Source of the DNA: a bacterium
GTDB lineage: Bacteria > Pseudomonadota > Alphaproteobacteria > SP197
Direction: 5' to 3'
DNA length: 49,041 nucleotides
Assembly (NCBI GenBank): GCA_028821455.1
Contig: JAPPGE010000086.1
Span: 1-49,041 of the forward strand
Each line of letters starts with the position of its first letter. Within the stretch, counting starts at the first letter, position 1. The position numbers and the translations under genes were made by a program. Under the pieces are notes generated by a model. It searched no databases. It worked only from the letters and a program-made list of their open reading frames with translations, and had not been told where the DNA came from. Shown here piece after piece: positions 1-8,617 of this stretch.

Positions 1-1
1 G

Positions 2-55
2 TGGGCGCATGAAGTCTTCGCCATCTTGCGCAAGAATGAAGAGGTAAGGGACTAA
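2..55 (+). CDS. C-terminal tail of an unidentified gene entering from the left
   Basis: The first 17 codons from position 2 read WAHEVFAILRKNEEVRD and then stop at 53-55. The residue mix (charged, amphipathic) looks like a genuine protein C-terminus, and the reading frame is open to the window edge. It would converge with the membrane protein gene that ends at 76. It is too short to assign to a family, and chance cannot be excluded. Confidence 0.25.
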   Translation, partial: WAHEVFAILRKNEEVRD

Positions 56-75
56 TTCCCCACCGAAAATAGCAA

Positions 76-1836
76 CTACCTGAATTTGGCGACCTTGTTG
101 CCAATATCGGTGTAGAGGTCCCCATACAATTCGTCGTTCCGAACTATTGGCCTCAATAGTTCCTGCGCCAATGACCACTCTTGCAACGATCCTCCAATAT
201 CATGGACGATTTCGCCCTCATCACTAAGCTTTAACTTTAAATCAAGGAAAGCCCGATAGGCCCTTAGGGAAGCCTGTGTATCCAAGAATGAAGCTCGGAA
301 ATAATGAACCAACTCTTGACTCAAGAGTTGTCCAAAGCAGATTCCAATCGGGTACTCGCTAACGTCATTGGCAAACCCTATTGCCTTAGCTTCATCAAAA
401 CGAATTGCCTCAAGCTCTACTGAAGATAAGTTTTCCCGACCGATCAAATCCCTAAGTTCTTCGGCGGCTGCGTCAGCATAGTTATTCTTGTTGGCCAACT
501 CTTGAAATATAATGCGATCAAAGCTTGGAGCGATTGCTGTTGCTGTTTTCTTGCAGACTGCACCGACATCTGAATGAACCGCATCCCTTCTCTCAGCGCT
601 TTCTAGAAGTTGCCACGTTGCTTCTAGCGTCTGCCGTTGAACGAATTCCATAACACTAGGTTCACTTTCTTTCTCAATCAACGACAAATCGGTCAGAAGA
701 CGAACAAACATCACGCGTCGAACGTTCTCACCTACTTGTAGCCCAGGCACATCTTCTAGAGGTTCAGTTGGTCGAGCGTTGTCCACTTCATTGGTAGTGC
801 CCAGAGTGTAGTCATCCATCCAATCATTCAATGTCTTCCTTGCCGCTTCCTTGTCACCAAGTCTGTTGTAGATATGTGCAATGGCCATTGCACTGTAGGG
901 AAAGGCCTGGGCATAAGAAACAAGGTTCTTAACGCTTGCTTGCCATTTATTGATGTCCACATTACCATCAAATGTGCAGTACTTCGAGCCGTCGTTCGAA
1001 TGTGTTGCGGTGCCCAGTGCTGCCAGAGCACTTAGTGTATCCTCAACCAATGCAGTTATGGCATCAACCTTCTCCTGCAGACTATATTTGTCCGTTTTGA
1101 GAGAATTGTCGAGTGCAAGAGCGAAGTCAAGCAAGATGGAATTGGTCTTGGTTCGCATGAGACTTGGCAGTTGTTGCTCGATCTGTAACGCGCAACGAGC
1201 CACTGCTGCGGTAGTCGTTTTGATCGCCAAATGCAGTGACCTGTTAAGGTTGGTGAATGTGTTCGATCCCAGTATGCCGTTCATGTATACAAAGTCACGG
1301 TCCACCAATATGGGGGCGTGACCGACCAGGGCGAGATAATCAGAGTAAGTGGTTTTGTCGCCGGGCTGTGCAAATTCCAATGTCAAGTAGTCAAGACTAC
1401 TGTCAAAGCGCGCAATGGTACGCTCTACTGGCCCAATTCGTGATATTCCTAAACTGTCCAAAAACAGAGCCCAGTAAGAGGGGCCAGGACCTACAACGAA
1501 AAGCGTAGCGAGCACACCAGCCCGCAACACCGTTAGAGAATGGGGATGGCGCCACTCGTAAAGGAGAAATCCTACTGCTGAACCGGCAACGAACTGAACA
1601 AGGCGCTGCTGGTGGAACAATCCGAACAGAGAGAAGTCCCAGGAGAAAAGCCATGAATCAGTAATCCATATGGTGGTCAAGGTGCCAAGTGCGGCACCGG
1701 CCAAAACCAGTGGAACATTGAAGGTGGAGTGGGCCTTAACGGGAGCGACGTGAACCCGACGTAGCGCCATGGGAAGCAGGAATCCAATGCACCCTGAACA
1801 AAGAAAAAGAAGCATAAGGCAGTACCGTTCAAGCAT
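76..1836 (-). CDS. Hypothetical membrane protein with N-terminal transmembrane segments and a long helical C-terminal region
   Basis: This 586-residue protein is not one I recognise. The first ~130 residues hold about four hydrophobic stretches (roughly 5-25, 40-60, 78-95 and 102-120), so the N-terminus is probably anchored in the inner membrane. The remaining ~450 residues are soluble, helix-rich and contain a stretch near residues 305-335 (FPYSAMAIAHIYNRLGDKEA) that resembles a single TPR-like helical pair. No catalytic motif is visible. Base composition is clearly lower in GC than the rest of the window, which suggests acquisition from elsewhere. It lies at the far left of the presumed island and points the same way as the glycan genes. 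It could be an envelope or phage-defence-type membrane protein, but nothing in the sequence settles this. The start at 1836 has no strong ribosome binding site. Confidence 0.7.
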   Translation of the reverse strand: MLERYCLMLLFLCSGCIGFLLPMALRRVHVAPVKAHSTFNVPLVLAGAALGTLTTIWITDSWLFSWDFSLFGLFHQQRLVQFVAGSAVGFLLYEWRHPHSLTVLRAGVLATLFVVGPGPSYWALFLDSLGISRIGPVERTIARFDSSLDYLTLEFAQPGDKTTYSDYLALVGHAPILVDRDFVYMNGILGSNTFTNLNRSLHLAIKTTTAAVARCALQIEQQLPSLMRTKTNSILLDFALALDNSLKTDKYSLQEKVDAITALVEDTLSALAALGTATHSNDGSKYCTFDGNVDINKWQASVKNLVSYAQAFPYSAMAIAHIYNRLGDKEAARKTLNDWMDDYTLGTTNEVDNARPTEPLEDVPGLQVGENVRRVMFVRLLTDLSLIEKESEPSVMEFVQRQTLEATWQLLESAERRDAVHSDVGAVCKKTATAIAPSFDRIIFQELANKNNYADAAAEELRDLIGRENLSSVELEAIRFDEAKAIGFANDVSEYPIGICFGQLLSQELVHYFRASFLDTQASLRAYRAFLDLKLKLSDEGEIVHDIGGSLQEWSLAQELLRPIVRNDELYGDLYTDIGNKVAKFR

Positions 1837-2713
1837 TCACTGGAGCCAATGTACTGTACTCTTGGATGTATACAACCGAGCAGTCGCTATGTCGTCGTCT
1901 GAGTACCCCGAGCTGTTGCACTTCCAATCATCCATGCATCCAGGCGGATCAAGTCCTAGGAATCTCGCTTTTCCGTTGCGCTTAGGGGCCTTGGCGGGTG
2001 GTCTGTGGCAGCATGTTGAATCGGCACTTCTCTTTCGCCACTATCCTCAAAAAAGACTCGTCAATACCACTCTTGAGCGCACCATTGGTTCGTTCAGCGC
2101 TTTCATCTCGATGACGGCACTTCCAAGGGATGCCTGAAAGACCTCGCCCGATGGACTGCTTCGGCTGCTCCGATAACTAGTCGCCTTGAATGTGTCCAAC
2201 CCTTGCGGTTGAGCCAAATTTTGGCGTGCACGTCTTCAAGCGGCAAGGGGCGGTAAACCGAAATTGGCGGATAAAGTGGGCACGTTCGTCGGGATGTGGT
2301 CTGGATCCATCCAGGAGCAGGAATCACATGGGGGGCATCGAAACTCCAAGGCCCGCCGGTGACTGACCGGAGCTGTCAGCGAGGCCCGCCTGCGTACGAA
2401 TCAACAAGATTCCTCTCAATAGTCCTGAAAACACACAAGGGCGTAGTCAACGCGAGGCGTTGCGGTTGACCAGCAGGGCATCATAGTCGGTGCAGGGATC
2501 GCTATACGGCGTGGCGTTGCGCAGTGCAACCCTGGAAACGGCAGGTCTTGCAAGAGGATCGAGACCCAGTTGATTGCGCCGTGAGGCGATCACTGATGTT
2601 GGTCCCGGGGAACGTGCACCCGGCAAAGTGCGTCTGCGAGATGTAATCCGTAGCGCCGATCCTGCGCTGACTCGACGTTATCACGGCAAGACGAGAATAG
2701 GACGCCGTACACG
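1837..2713. other. Gene-poor stretch, possibly decayed coding sequence
   Basis: No convincing intact gene lies in these ~880 bases. On the minus strand a short open frame of about 65 codons ends at 2447-2449; its last part (for example RNQLGLDPLARPAVSRVALR followed by NATPYSDPCTDYDALLVNRN) reads like a real protein C-terminus, while neighbouring frames carry other plausible pieces. This pattern fits a frameshifted remnant. I could not assign it to a family. The stretch separates the low-GC membrane protein from the glycan genes. Confidence 0.35.
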
Positions 2714-3439
2714 CTAACTTGCGGTGGCAAAGCGCCCGGCCCGCGGAAGGAAAATCCAGTTGAAGATACTCTGGCGATCGAGTTCGACTGCTTGCCAATC
2801 CGTGAGCACACTGGCTGACAATGCGTAGCAGGCATAACCAAGGGCGACGATCCGCTCGATCAATGCTGAGGGCGGCTCCCCGGTGTGCCTTTCCTCGATT
2901 TCGATCAGCATTGCTGGCCGGCAGCGCGCGATGGTCTCGCGTGCGCCATCGATAACCCGGGCCTCGAAACCTTCGACATCAATCTTGATGAACCCGATGT
3001 CGCCGAGTTCGAGGTCGTCGAGGCGGCAGACTGAAATTGGTACCTCGATACAACTGTTCCGAGTGCGCTCGGTAACGGCAAGCGTCGCTCCCTGTTTCGA
3101 GGGACGACCGCTGGGCCCGAAAGGAACTCTCAGTAATGCTTCACCAGTGCAGTCACCCAGCGCCAAGGGATGGATCGTGAGCCGGGTATCGCGCAGCCGG
3201 GATAGCCAAGGGATCAGCGCCGGGTTGGGCTCGAATGCATGCACCGCGGAAGCGAGACCCAGCAGTGTGCAGGTATAGCCGCCCTTGTTGGCGCCGACAT
3301 CGAGTGCGATACGATCATGAGCCACGAGGTGCGGAAGAATGGCAACTTCTGGCTCCAGCTTCCGCAGACGTCGACAGACATTCGCCATGTGCCAGCGAGT
3401 CGGCACCAAGTGAAACTTCAGAAGGTCACGCAAGTTCAT
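2714..3439 (-). CDS. FkbM family SAM-dependent methyltransferase
   Basis: This 241-residue protein has the class I methyltransferase fold of the FkbM family. The SAM-binding glycine loop ALDVGANKGGYT is near residue 48, followed by the acidic strand VHAFEPNP, and the family signature IKIDVEGFE lies near residue 150. FkbM enzymes O-methylate small molecules and sugar hydroxyls; in a glycan cluster the likely substrate is a surface-polysaccharide sugar. The ATG at 3439 is preceded by a GGAG ribosome binding site about 7 bases upstream. It is the last recognisable glycan gene in the leftward train and is separated from the GT9 gene by ~170 bases. The exact acceptor cannot be read from sequence. 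Confidence 0.85.
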   Translation of the reverse strand: MNLRDLLKFHLVPTRWHMANVCRRLRKLEPEVAILPHLVAHDRIALDVGANKGGYTCTLLGLASAVHAFEPNPALIPWLSRLRDTRLTIHPLALGDCTGEALLRVPFGPSGRPSKQGATLAVTERTRNSCIEVPISVCRLDDLELGDIGFIKIDVEGFEARVIDGARETIARCRPAMLIEIEERHTGEPPSALIERIVALGYACYALSASVLTDWQAVELDRQSIFNWIFLPRAGRFATAS

Positions 3440-3609
3440 TGGAGTGCTCCGTTGGAAGACGGCGAGTTCGGGATGTCGGAGTCGTCAAGCTCCGCCCACC
3501 TGCCATGACCCAACGAATCAAGGCTTTCCTAGCTCATCATCGTTTACACTTGTTCTGCATTGATTTACGACACTATCGGTTGATTGCACTATTGGCCAGC
3601 GGACAGCCT

Positions 3610-4497
3610 TCAGCGCTGGAGTAGTTCCCCGACAGTGCGCTCCACGGCATCGACTGCGATGTCGTTCATGGACTGCGTCGTGCTCTCGACCACCGCCGCA
3701 CGACGGCCCCAAGGGGCATAGGTCTCGACGGGGCTCGGGCCGAAGAGGCCGACCGTTGGTGCTCCGCTAGCGGCGGCAAGATGCATCAGTCCGCTGTCGT
3801 TGGCGATCACAACACTACATCGCCGCATCACCTCAGCGAGAGTCAGGAGATGTTCGCTTCCGGTCAGGTTGAGGGTCGTCTCGGGCGACAGCGCCTCGAC
3901 GACCGGTTGGGTGAGACCATGTTCTGCCGGTCCTCCCATGATGACGATGCGTCCGCCTGCCAGTGCACCATCGGGAGAGGTCAGCCGCCTTGCCAGCGCG
4001 ATGTAGTTTTCCCAGGGCCAGGTCTTCCCCGGCCAACTGGCAGTCGGGGCGAGACCGAGTACCGGGCCTCCACCGGGCACGAGCCGGGTGGCGTGGCGGC
4101 GGTGAGTCCCGTCGGTCCACACCCTTGGCGACGGGACCGGTTCGACCCCATACCAGCGCGCCAGGCTCTCCACGCGATGACCGGCGCCGCCCCTGAACTT
4201 GGTACGTCGCCTAGTCCGCATGAGGGCAAAGGGAACGGCTGAGGCCCTGAGGTCGACAACGAGATCCCACCAGGTTCCCACCGTCTGCCGCCACAAGCCG
4301 AACCAGTGCCCCTTTCGAGGTTCCTTGTCGAGAACGATCACCCGCTCAAGTCCCGGCAGGCACTCGAAGATTTCTGCAGCCACGGGCCCGCACACGACGG
4401 TCGTCTCGACCCCGTCACCGGCTACGAGATGATCGAGCAACCCCGTCGATAGAACCGCATCACCCAGCCGGGTTGACGTGATGAAGAGCAGTTTCAC
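3610..4497 (-). CDS. Glycosyltransferase family 9 (heptosyltransferase-like)
   Basis: The product, 295 residues from a GTG start at 4497, matches the GT9 fold of ADP-heptose:LPS heptosyltransferases. The N-terminus VKLLFITSTRLGDAVLST is the canonical first strand and loop. The C-terminal half carries LGLAPTASWPGKTWP and the nucleotide-sugar region IANDSGLMHLAAASGAPTVGLFGPS. It should transfer a heptose or related sugar to LPS core or another surface glycan on the cytoplasmic face of the inner membrane. I chose 4497 because residues upstream do not look like GT9 and because the GTG overlaps the stop of a small upstream frame (GTGA). It is a different gene from the truncated GT9 at 9845-10497, which points the other way. 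Confidence 0.85.
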   Translation of the reverse strand: MKLLFITSTRLGDAVLSTGLLDHLVAGDGVETTVVCGPVAAEIFECLPGLERVIVLDKEPRKGHWFGLWRQTVGTWWDLVVDLRASAVPFALMRTRRRTKFRGGAGHRVESLARWYGVEPVPSPRVWTDGTHRRHATRLVPGGGPVLGLAPTASWPGKTWPWENYIALARRLTSPDGALAGGRIVIMGGPAEHGLTQPVVEALSPETTLNLTGSEHLLTLAEVMRRCSVVIANDSGLMHLAAASGAPTVGLFGPSPVETYAPWGRRAAVVESTTQSMNDIAVDAVERTVGELLQR

Positions 4498-4679
4498 CGG
4501 CTCACCACAGCGTCGTGGAGATTTTCGAGTTCGGCAGCCGCGTCGTCCCAGGACCCGTCCCGCTGCAAATCGGCCGCGTCCTTCGAACGGCCGCGGTAGA
4601 CGAGCTCCTCCTTGAGGCAAAGGATGGCACAGGCGGCGCCATCAGTCCTTGTACGGCACCCGAAGGAACCGCGCGCCAC
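4494..4679 (-). CDS. Possible small protein between GT25 and GT9
   Basis: A 61-codon frame starts at a GTG inside the end of the GT25 gene and ends with a TGA overlapping the GT9 start (GTGA). Its latter half (LCLKEELVYRGRSKDAADLQ, then RDGSWDDAAAELENLHDAVV) is acidic and amphipathic and looks like coding sequence. The gap between GT25 and GT9 is otherwise empty, and overlaps of this kind are the rule in this gene train. I do not recognise a family. It may be a small accessory protein or the tail of a decayed gene. Confidence 0.35.
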   Translation of the reverse strand: MARGSFGCRTRTDGAACAILCLKEELVYRGRSKDAADLQRDGSWDDAAAELENLHDAVVSR

Positions 4680-5412
4680 CGGTCAGCACGGCCCATGCCC
4701 AGCTAGTTTTGCGGTAGAGCCTGACAACCTCGTTCTCCTTCCACGGCTTCCTGCCCAGGGCGTTCTTGAGCAGGCGATTCTGGGCGCTCCCGGTGTCGGA
4801 GCCAACCAGTTCGTAAGGTCGATGCCGTATCGCGGCCGGCATCATTTGCAGCGGCCGGGCGGTACGCGCGATTGTCGAATCGACCATGTTGAACAGCATG
4901 TGGTCGATTGGAACGGGTATCTCGGGCATCGTTTCGAGAATCAGTTCGGCTGTGCCGCGGTTGATCAGATACCCATACGCGCCCAAGCTCTTCCGCAGGA
5001 TCGGTCGAAGCGCTCTCCCGCACGGCGTTTGGCCGACAGAATGACCCATGCAGTATCGAGTTTCGGCGTCTGCCGGGCTTGTCAGCTTCACCGTGCCATG
5101 CCCGTCCGGCCACCATGCGCCCGACCTGATGATCGCAGGGACGGAAGCGCCAAGTTCAACATCATCTTCAAGAATCAGCGCCGCCGGGTAGCGGGACTCA
5201 AGAAGCGCTGAATACGCCTTGTAATGGCTTCGCGCGCACCCGACATGGCCGGGGCCCATGAGACGGAGTGCAGCAACATCGTCTGTCAGCGCAAAGCCGT
5301 CTATCGCGTCGATCCGTGTCGCGTGGAGTCCGATCCGGTCGAGGTTCGCCGATACCACCCGCCAGCGATCGGGCCGTCGGTCGAGATTGATAACGAACAC
5401 TGGCAGTGACAT
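4642..5412 (-). CDS. Glycosyltransferase family 25 (LPS sugar transferase)
   Basis: The 256-residue product begins MSLPVFVINLDRRPDRW, the hallmark N-terminus of GT25 enzymes (LgtB/LpsA-type beta-galactosyl- or glucosyltransferases of LPS). The metal/nucleotide-sugar acidic motif LILEDDVEL is at residues 79-87, and the typical GAYGYLINRGTAELIL follows. It probably adds a hexose to LPS or capsule in the cytoplasm. I prefer the ATG at 5412 over an upstream in-frame start at 5586, because the first 58 residues of the longer form are low-complexity and outside the family; no clear ribosome binding site precedes 5412, so the start is moderately certain. About 250 bases separate it from the FkbM gene upstream. 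Confidence 0.85.
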   Translation of the reverse strand: MSLPVFVINLDRRPDRWRVVSANLDRIGLHATRIDAIDGFALTDDVAALRLMGPGHVGCARSHYKAYSALLESRYPAALILEDDVELGASVPAIIRSGAWWPDGHGTVKLTSPADAETRYCMGHSVGQTPCGRALRPILRKSLGAYGYLINRGTAELILETMPEIPVPIDHMLFNMVDSTIARTARPLQMMPAAIRHRPYELVGSDTGSAQNRLLKNALGRKPWKENEVVRLYRKTSWAWAVLTGGARFLRVPYKD

Positions 5413-5663
5413 GCAAGCGACCCACGCGCAAACCTCCCGGCGCTCCTGGTAACACCGGGTCCTTGCAACCTTCCCGAAGAGATTCGTGGAGTTCCGCCTA
5501 TTCGCCAAGCGCCAAGGACTATCCGGCGCTGGAATCGGGCGCTTGGGGCGGGCGAGACGACGGAGCGGGCTTTCCGCGAAGGTCACGGAAAGCAGCGTGG
5601 CCCCGCGCGGGGGCAGAAGTCAATGACGTTACCAGCGGAGAAACCTACCCTGCCGGAAGAAGG

Positions 5664-6488
5664 CTAGTGGTTGGCCTCGTCTTCCCGTCGGACGTTCATC
5701 GCGTTCCCTCGCCAATTGGTATGGCGCAGTTCAGCTTGACCATTGTGACGTCGCAACCCCCAGACATCCGCATGGTCGGCCCAGAGATAGTAGCCGTGCC
5801 GACTTAACGTCTCAGACAAGCTGAAGCGGTCATCCCGCTTCAAGTGCTTATGCTCGTACTGGATGACTTTCGGAAACCATACCGCTTCAAGCGCCATTCG
5901 GACGATCTCCGCATCGAACCCCTCGGTATCGATCACAAGCACGTCCGGACGCCCGATGCCTGCCGCCGCCGCAGCCTCCTTTAGCGTGACGGTTCGCACT
6001 TTTTCCGATGCAATCAACGCTTCCATCCCACTGTCGGAGCATATCTTCGTTGCGTGACATATCTCGCGCTCAACATGCCGCCGGTTGAAGGAGGCGATGC
6101 TGTCGCCCAACTGCTTGTGGCTGTGCGGCCCGACTGAGTAGAGGGTCCGCTCGCCGGATTGCCGATCGATTGCTGCGTTCAGGCAGACAACCGCACTACG
6201 ATCTCCTATGCGCGCGACCAAGCGGTCGAATGCGGAACACTGCGGCTCAATCAACAGAGCCTTTTCAATTCTGTCCGACCGATTCCGGATAAGGTCGCCG
6301 ATGGCGTCGCTACCGTCATTAGCACCGATCTGGACGATGGTAATCCGCCTTTCATTCGTAAGGTCGTCGAGAAGGTCACCCAAGCTCCGGAACCGCCTGC
6401 ACGCTTGTCGGAGATAGATGCCGGGATTCCGGGCGAGCGCCTTGGTCGAGAAACGAATGCCAACAGCGTGCTTCAGTCTTCGGATCAA
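5664..6488 (-). CDS. FkbM family SAM-dependent methyltransferase (second copy)
   Basis: This 274-residue protein carries the SAM loop IVQIGANDGSDA near residue 51, the acidic strand KALLIEPQ and the FkbM signature VLVIDTEGFDAEIV in the second half. It is only distantly similar to the FkbM protein at 2714-3439, so the pair is not a recent duplication. The start is a TTG at 6488 whose last two bases lie in the stop of the upstream glycosyltransferase (TTGA), implying translational coupling. A glycan O-methyltransferase role is inferred from family and neighbours; the acceptor is unknown. Confidence 0.8.
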   Translation of the reverse strand: MIRRLKHAVGIRFSTKALARNPGIYLRQACRRFRSLGDLLDDLTNERRITIVQIGANDGSDAIGDLIRNRSDRIEKALLIEPQCSAFDRLVARIGDRSAVVCLNAAIDRQSGERTLYSVGPHSHKQLGDSIASFNRRHVEREICHATKICSDSGMEALIASEKVRTVTLKEAAAAAGIGRPDVLVIDTEGFDAEIVRMALEAVWFPKVIQYEHKHLKRDDRFSLSETLSRHGYYLWADHADVWGLRRHNGQAELRHTNWRGNAMNVRREDEANH

Positions 6489-7273
6489 ATCGGCCCTCGC
6501 GCTTCGACATCCGATCCATCATACCAATGGGTGGCGATCCAAGGTGCTGGCCGCGTGCACCGATGCAACCTCACATCTCGGTATCCAGTCAGTGCCTCGT
6601 CGGGATCGGGGCGACCGTGAAAGACCAGGATTCGCGTTCCGGCGGGCAACTTCGGCTGGAACATTAGATTGCAGGGAAATGGCGGCGTTGCATGGCGCTT
6701 GAAGCTCCGAACCCAATCGTCCGGCCACCAGCACTTTTCGCCGAGACTGTAAGTGAGATAGGTTTGCGGAGGGCGAAATTCCCGTAATGCCCAGTCCCGC
6801 TCGGAGTGGAACTTATCGACAATGTGCTGCGTAGTATTCGCGATCCAGCGAAAGACAGACGAATTGCCGACATCGGGCCGCTTCTTGAAAACCTGATGTC
6901 GCTGGACCCAGTTATGGATAATGCACTTCTTGCCGCGCGTGTAGTCGAAGAAACAGTCAATGTCCTTCGTAATCAGCAAATCGAGATCCAGGAACAGACA
7001 CTCTCCCTCCATATCCCCGATTCGATCCTGAAAGAGGCCCAACTTCAGCCATGCGCTCCGCGCAAATTTGTCCGGGAGTTCAATCGATGGGAGGGGGTAA
7101 GTATCGATTTCTGGCCGCAATCCCGTTTGGTCGTCAGTAAGGCAAAGGAAACGAAACCCCCTCGTCAAATGCCGACTGACACCGCCATAGAGCCTGTTCG
7201 CGAAATGCGGGCCGTAACGGTCACCCCATTTCAGGGTAACTATATTCACGGGGGCTGGAGTTGCTTGCGACAC
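6485..7273 (-). CDS. Nucleotide-sugar glycosyltransferase with a DxD motif
   Basis: The catalytic part begins near PVNIVTLKWGDRYGPHFANR, continues through FRFLCLTDD and reaches FLDLDLLI, a DxD-type metal-binding site of a GT-A fold. The conserved C-terminal region includes YLTYSLGEKCWWPDDWVRSF. This fits the small bacterial glycosyltransferases found in polysaccharide clusters; donor and acceptor are unknown. The frame is open further up to a TTG at 7420, but residues before 7273 do not resemble the family; GTG codons at 7273 and 7300 are the likely starts, and neither has a good ribosome binding site. Its stop overlaps the start of the FkbM gene downstream. It directly follows the recombinase pair. 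Confidence 0.7.
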   Translation of the reverse strand: MSQATPAPVNIVTLKWGDRYGPHFANRLYGGVSRHLTRGFRFLCLTDDQTGLRPEIDTYPLPSIELPDKFARSAWLKLGLFQDRIGDMEGECLFLDLDLLITKDIDCFFDYTRGKKCIIHNWVQRHQVFKKRPDVGNSSVFRWIANTTQHIVDKFHSERDWALREFRPPQTYLTYSLGEKCWWPDDWVRSFKRHATPPFPCNLMFQPKLPAGTRILVFHGRPDPDEALTGYRDVRLHRCTRPAPWIATHWYDGSDVEARGPI

Positions 7274-7477
7274 TACAATTTCAAACCGCTGATAGCACAC
7301 ACCACGAGAAATGGACCTGCATTGCCGGGCACCGCGAAGTCGCAAACGGACGGCTTTGAGCGTTCCAACATAGACCCGAACAACCTCGCCCAACGTAAAC
7401 CAACTGACCTTAAGCCGCAAGCGTGTCAGTCGCTTGTCCGGCGCTTTCCGCGGCAGAGGTCACCGACGGAAACGACA

Positions 7478-8617
7478 TCAATCGACCGACGAATGACCGA
7501 GCAAACCGGCAATCACTCGTCCCACCCGCTCTGCGGCGGCCTCGGTCTCTCGATCGCCTGCGTGAGCGTAGCGCAAAGTCATGCGTGAATGGCTGTGACC
7601 AAGCAGTTTCGCGACAACGGGAAGCGGCGTTCCCTGCATGACTGCATAAGTGGCGTATGTGTGTCTCAGGTCATGCAGACGGACGTCGTCCAGATCGGCC
7701 TCCGTTCGGATGGAGGACCAGAGTTGAAACCGGTCGTTCAATGGTCGCGAGACGTCATTCGGCGACGGAAAAAGATACTCGCTGTTGCCGTTCAGCCTTC
7801 GCTCGATGATCGTCCGGGCCTCGGCGTTCAGGAACACAGTTCTGGGGCCCGTCTTGCTGTCGCGAAGCCGGAGCTGGTTGGCGACCACCTCGTGCCGGCG
7901 AAGCCGGACGATTTCGTTCTTGCGGCAACCGGTGAGGAGGAGAAGCCGAATAATGTCGATCTGGCGACGTTGCGTTGACGTGGTCCCCTTGGCATGAGAA
8001 CGGAGGTCGAGAACGCCATGAAGGCGGTCGAGTTCCTCGCGGGAGAGAAAGCGGGTGATCTTCTTGCGCGGGTTGGGCTTGATGTTCCGTGCCGGGCTCG
8101 AGGCCATATGCCCGCAGGCGATCGCGTAGTTGAAGATTTCACGAAGGGTCTGGAGGCAATGGTTGGCATTGCCCGGTGCCGTCCTGCTGTAGCCGTCGAA
8201 CCATGCCGTCACCGCAGTCGGGGTGATTCGATCAAGACGCATGCGGCCGAGCGCCGGCAGCAGGTGGTTCCGGAGATTCCGGTCACGCCATCCGATCGTC
8301 GATGGCTTGCACCGGTGAACCCAGGACTCGCGCCACGGTCCGGTAGCGAAGTTCCTGAAGAGCGGCGCCGTCGACTTGTCCGGGACGCCTGCAGCCAAGG
8401 ACGCGCGGCTTTCCTGACGCGCCTCCTCGACCGTCTTGAGTTCCGCGGAGCCGAGCGTTCCCCTGCTTCCCTCACGGAAGTGAACATAAGTGCGGCCGCC
8501 CGAGGGATGCACCCGGATACCCAGCGAGGGCACCACGGTATCGCGGACCGTGTATTCGCGGGGACCGGGCTTGAGGCGCCGAACAAGGGCGTCGGTCAGT
8601 CTGGCTTTCCGGTTCAT
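7478..8617 (-). CDS. Tyrosine recombinase (integrase), distal member of an overlapping pair
   Basis: This 379-residue protein has an N-terminal Arm DNA-binding region (residues 1-75), a core-binding helical domain (about 90-180) and a C-terminal catalytic domain. The catalytic set is complete: R232 (TGCRKNE), K255 (DSKTGPR), H315 and R318 (HDLRHTYA), H341 (LLGHSHS) and nucleophile Y350 (TLRYAH). Such enzymes cut and join DNA at attachment sites to integrate and excise islands. Its ATG overlaps the stop of the upstream recombinase by 4 bases (ATGA). All seven catalytic-domain positions fall at the same residue numbers as in the neighbour, pointing to an old tandem duplication. It should be active as judged from residues. 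Confidence 0.92.
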   Translation of the reverse strand: MNRKARLTDALVRRLKPGPREYTVRDTVVPSLGIRVHPSGGRTYVHFREGSRGTLGSAELKTVEEARQESRASLAAGVPDKSTAPLFRNFATGPWRESWVHRCKPSTIGWRDRNLRNHLLPALGRMRLDRITPTAVTAWFDGYSRTAPGNANHCLQTLREIFNYAIACGHMASSPARNIKPNPRKKITRFLSREELDRLHGVLDLRSHAKGTTSTQRRQIDIIRLLLLTGCRKNEIVRLRRHEVVANQLRLRDSKTGPRTVFLNAEARTIIERRLNGNSEYLFPSPNDVSRPLNDRFQLWSSIRTEADLDDVRLHDLRHTYATYAVMQGTPLPVVAKLLGHSHSRMTLRYAHAGDRETEAAAERVGRVIAGLLGHSSVD

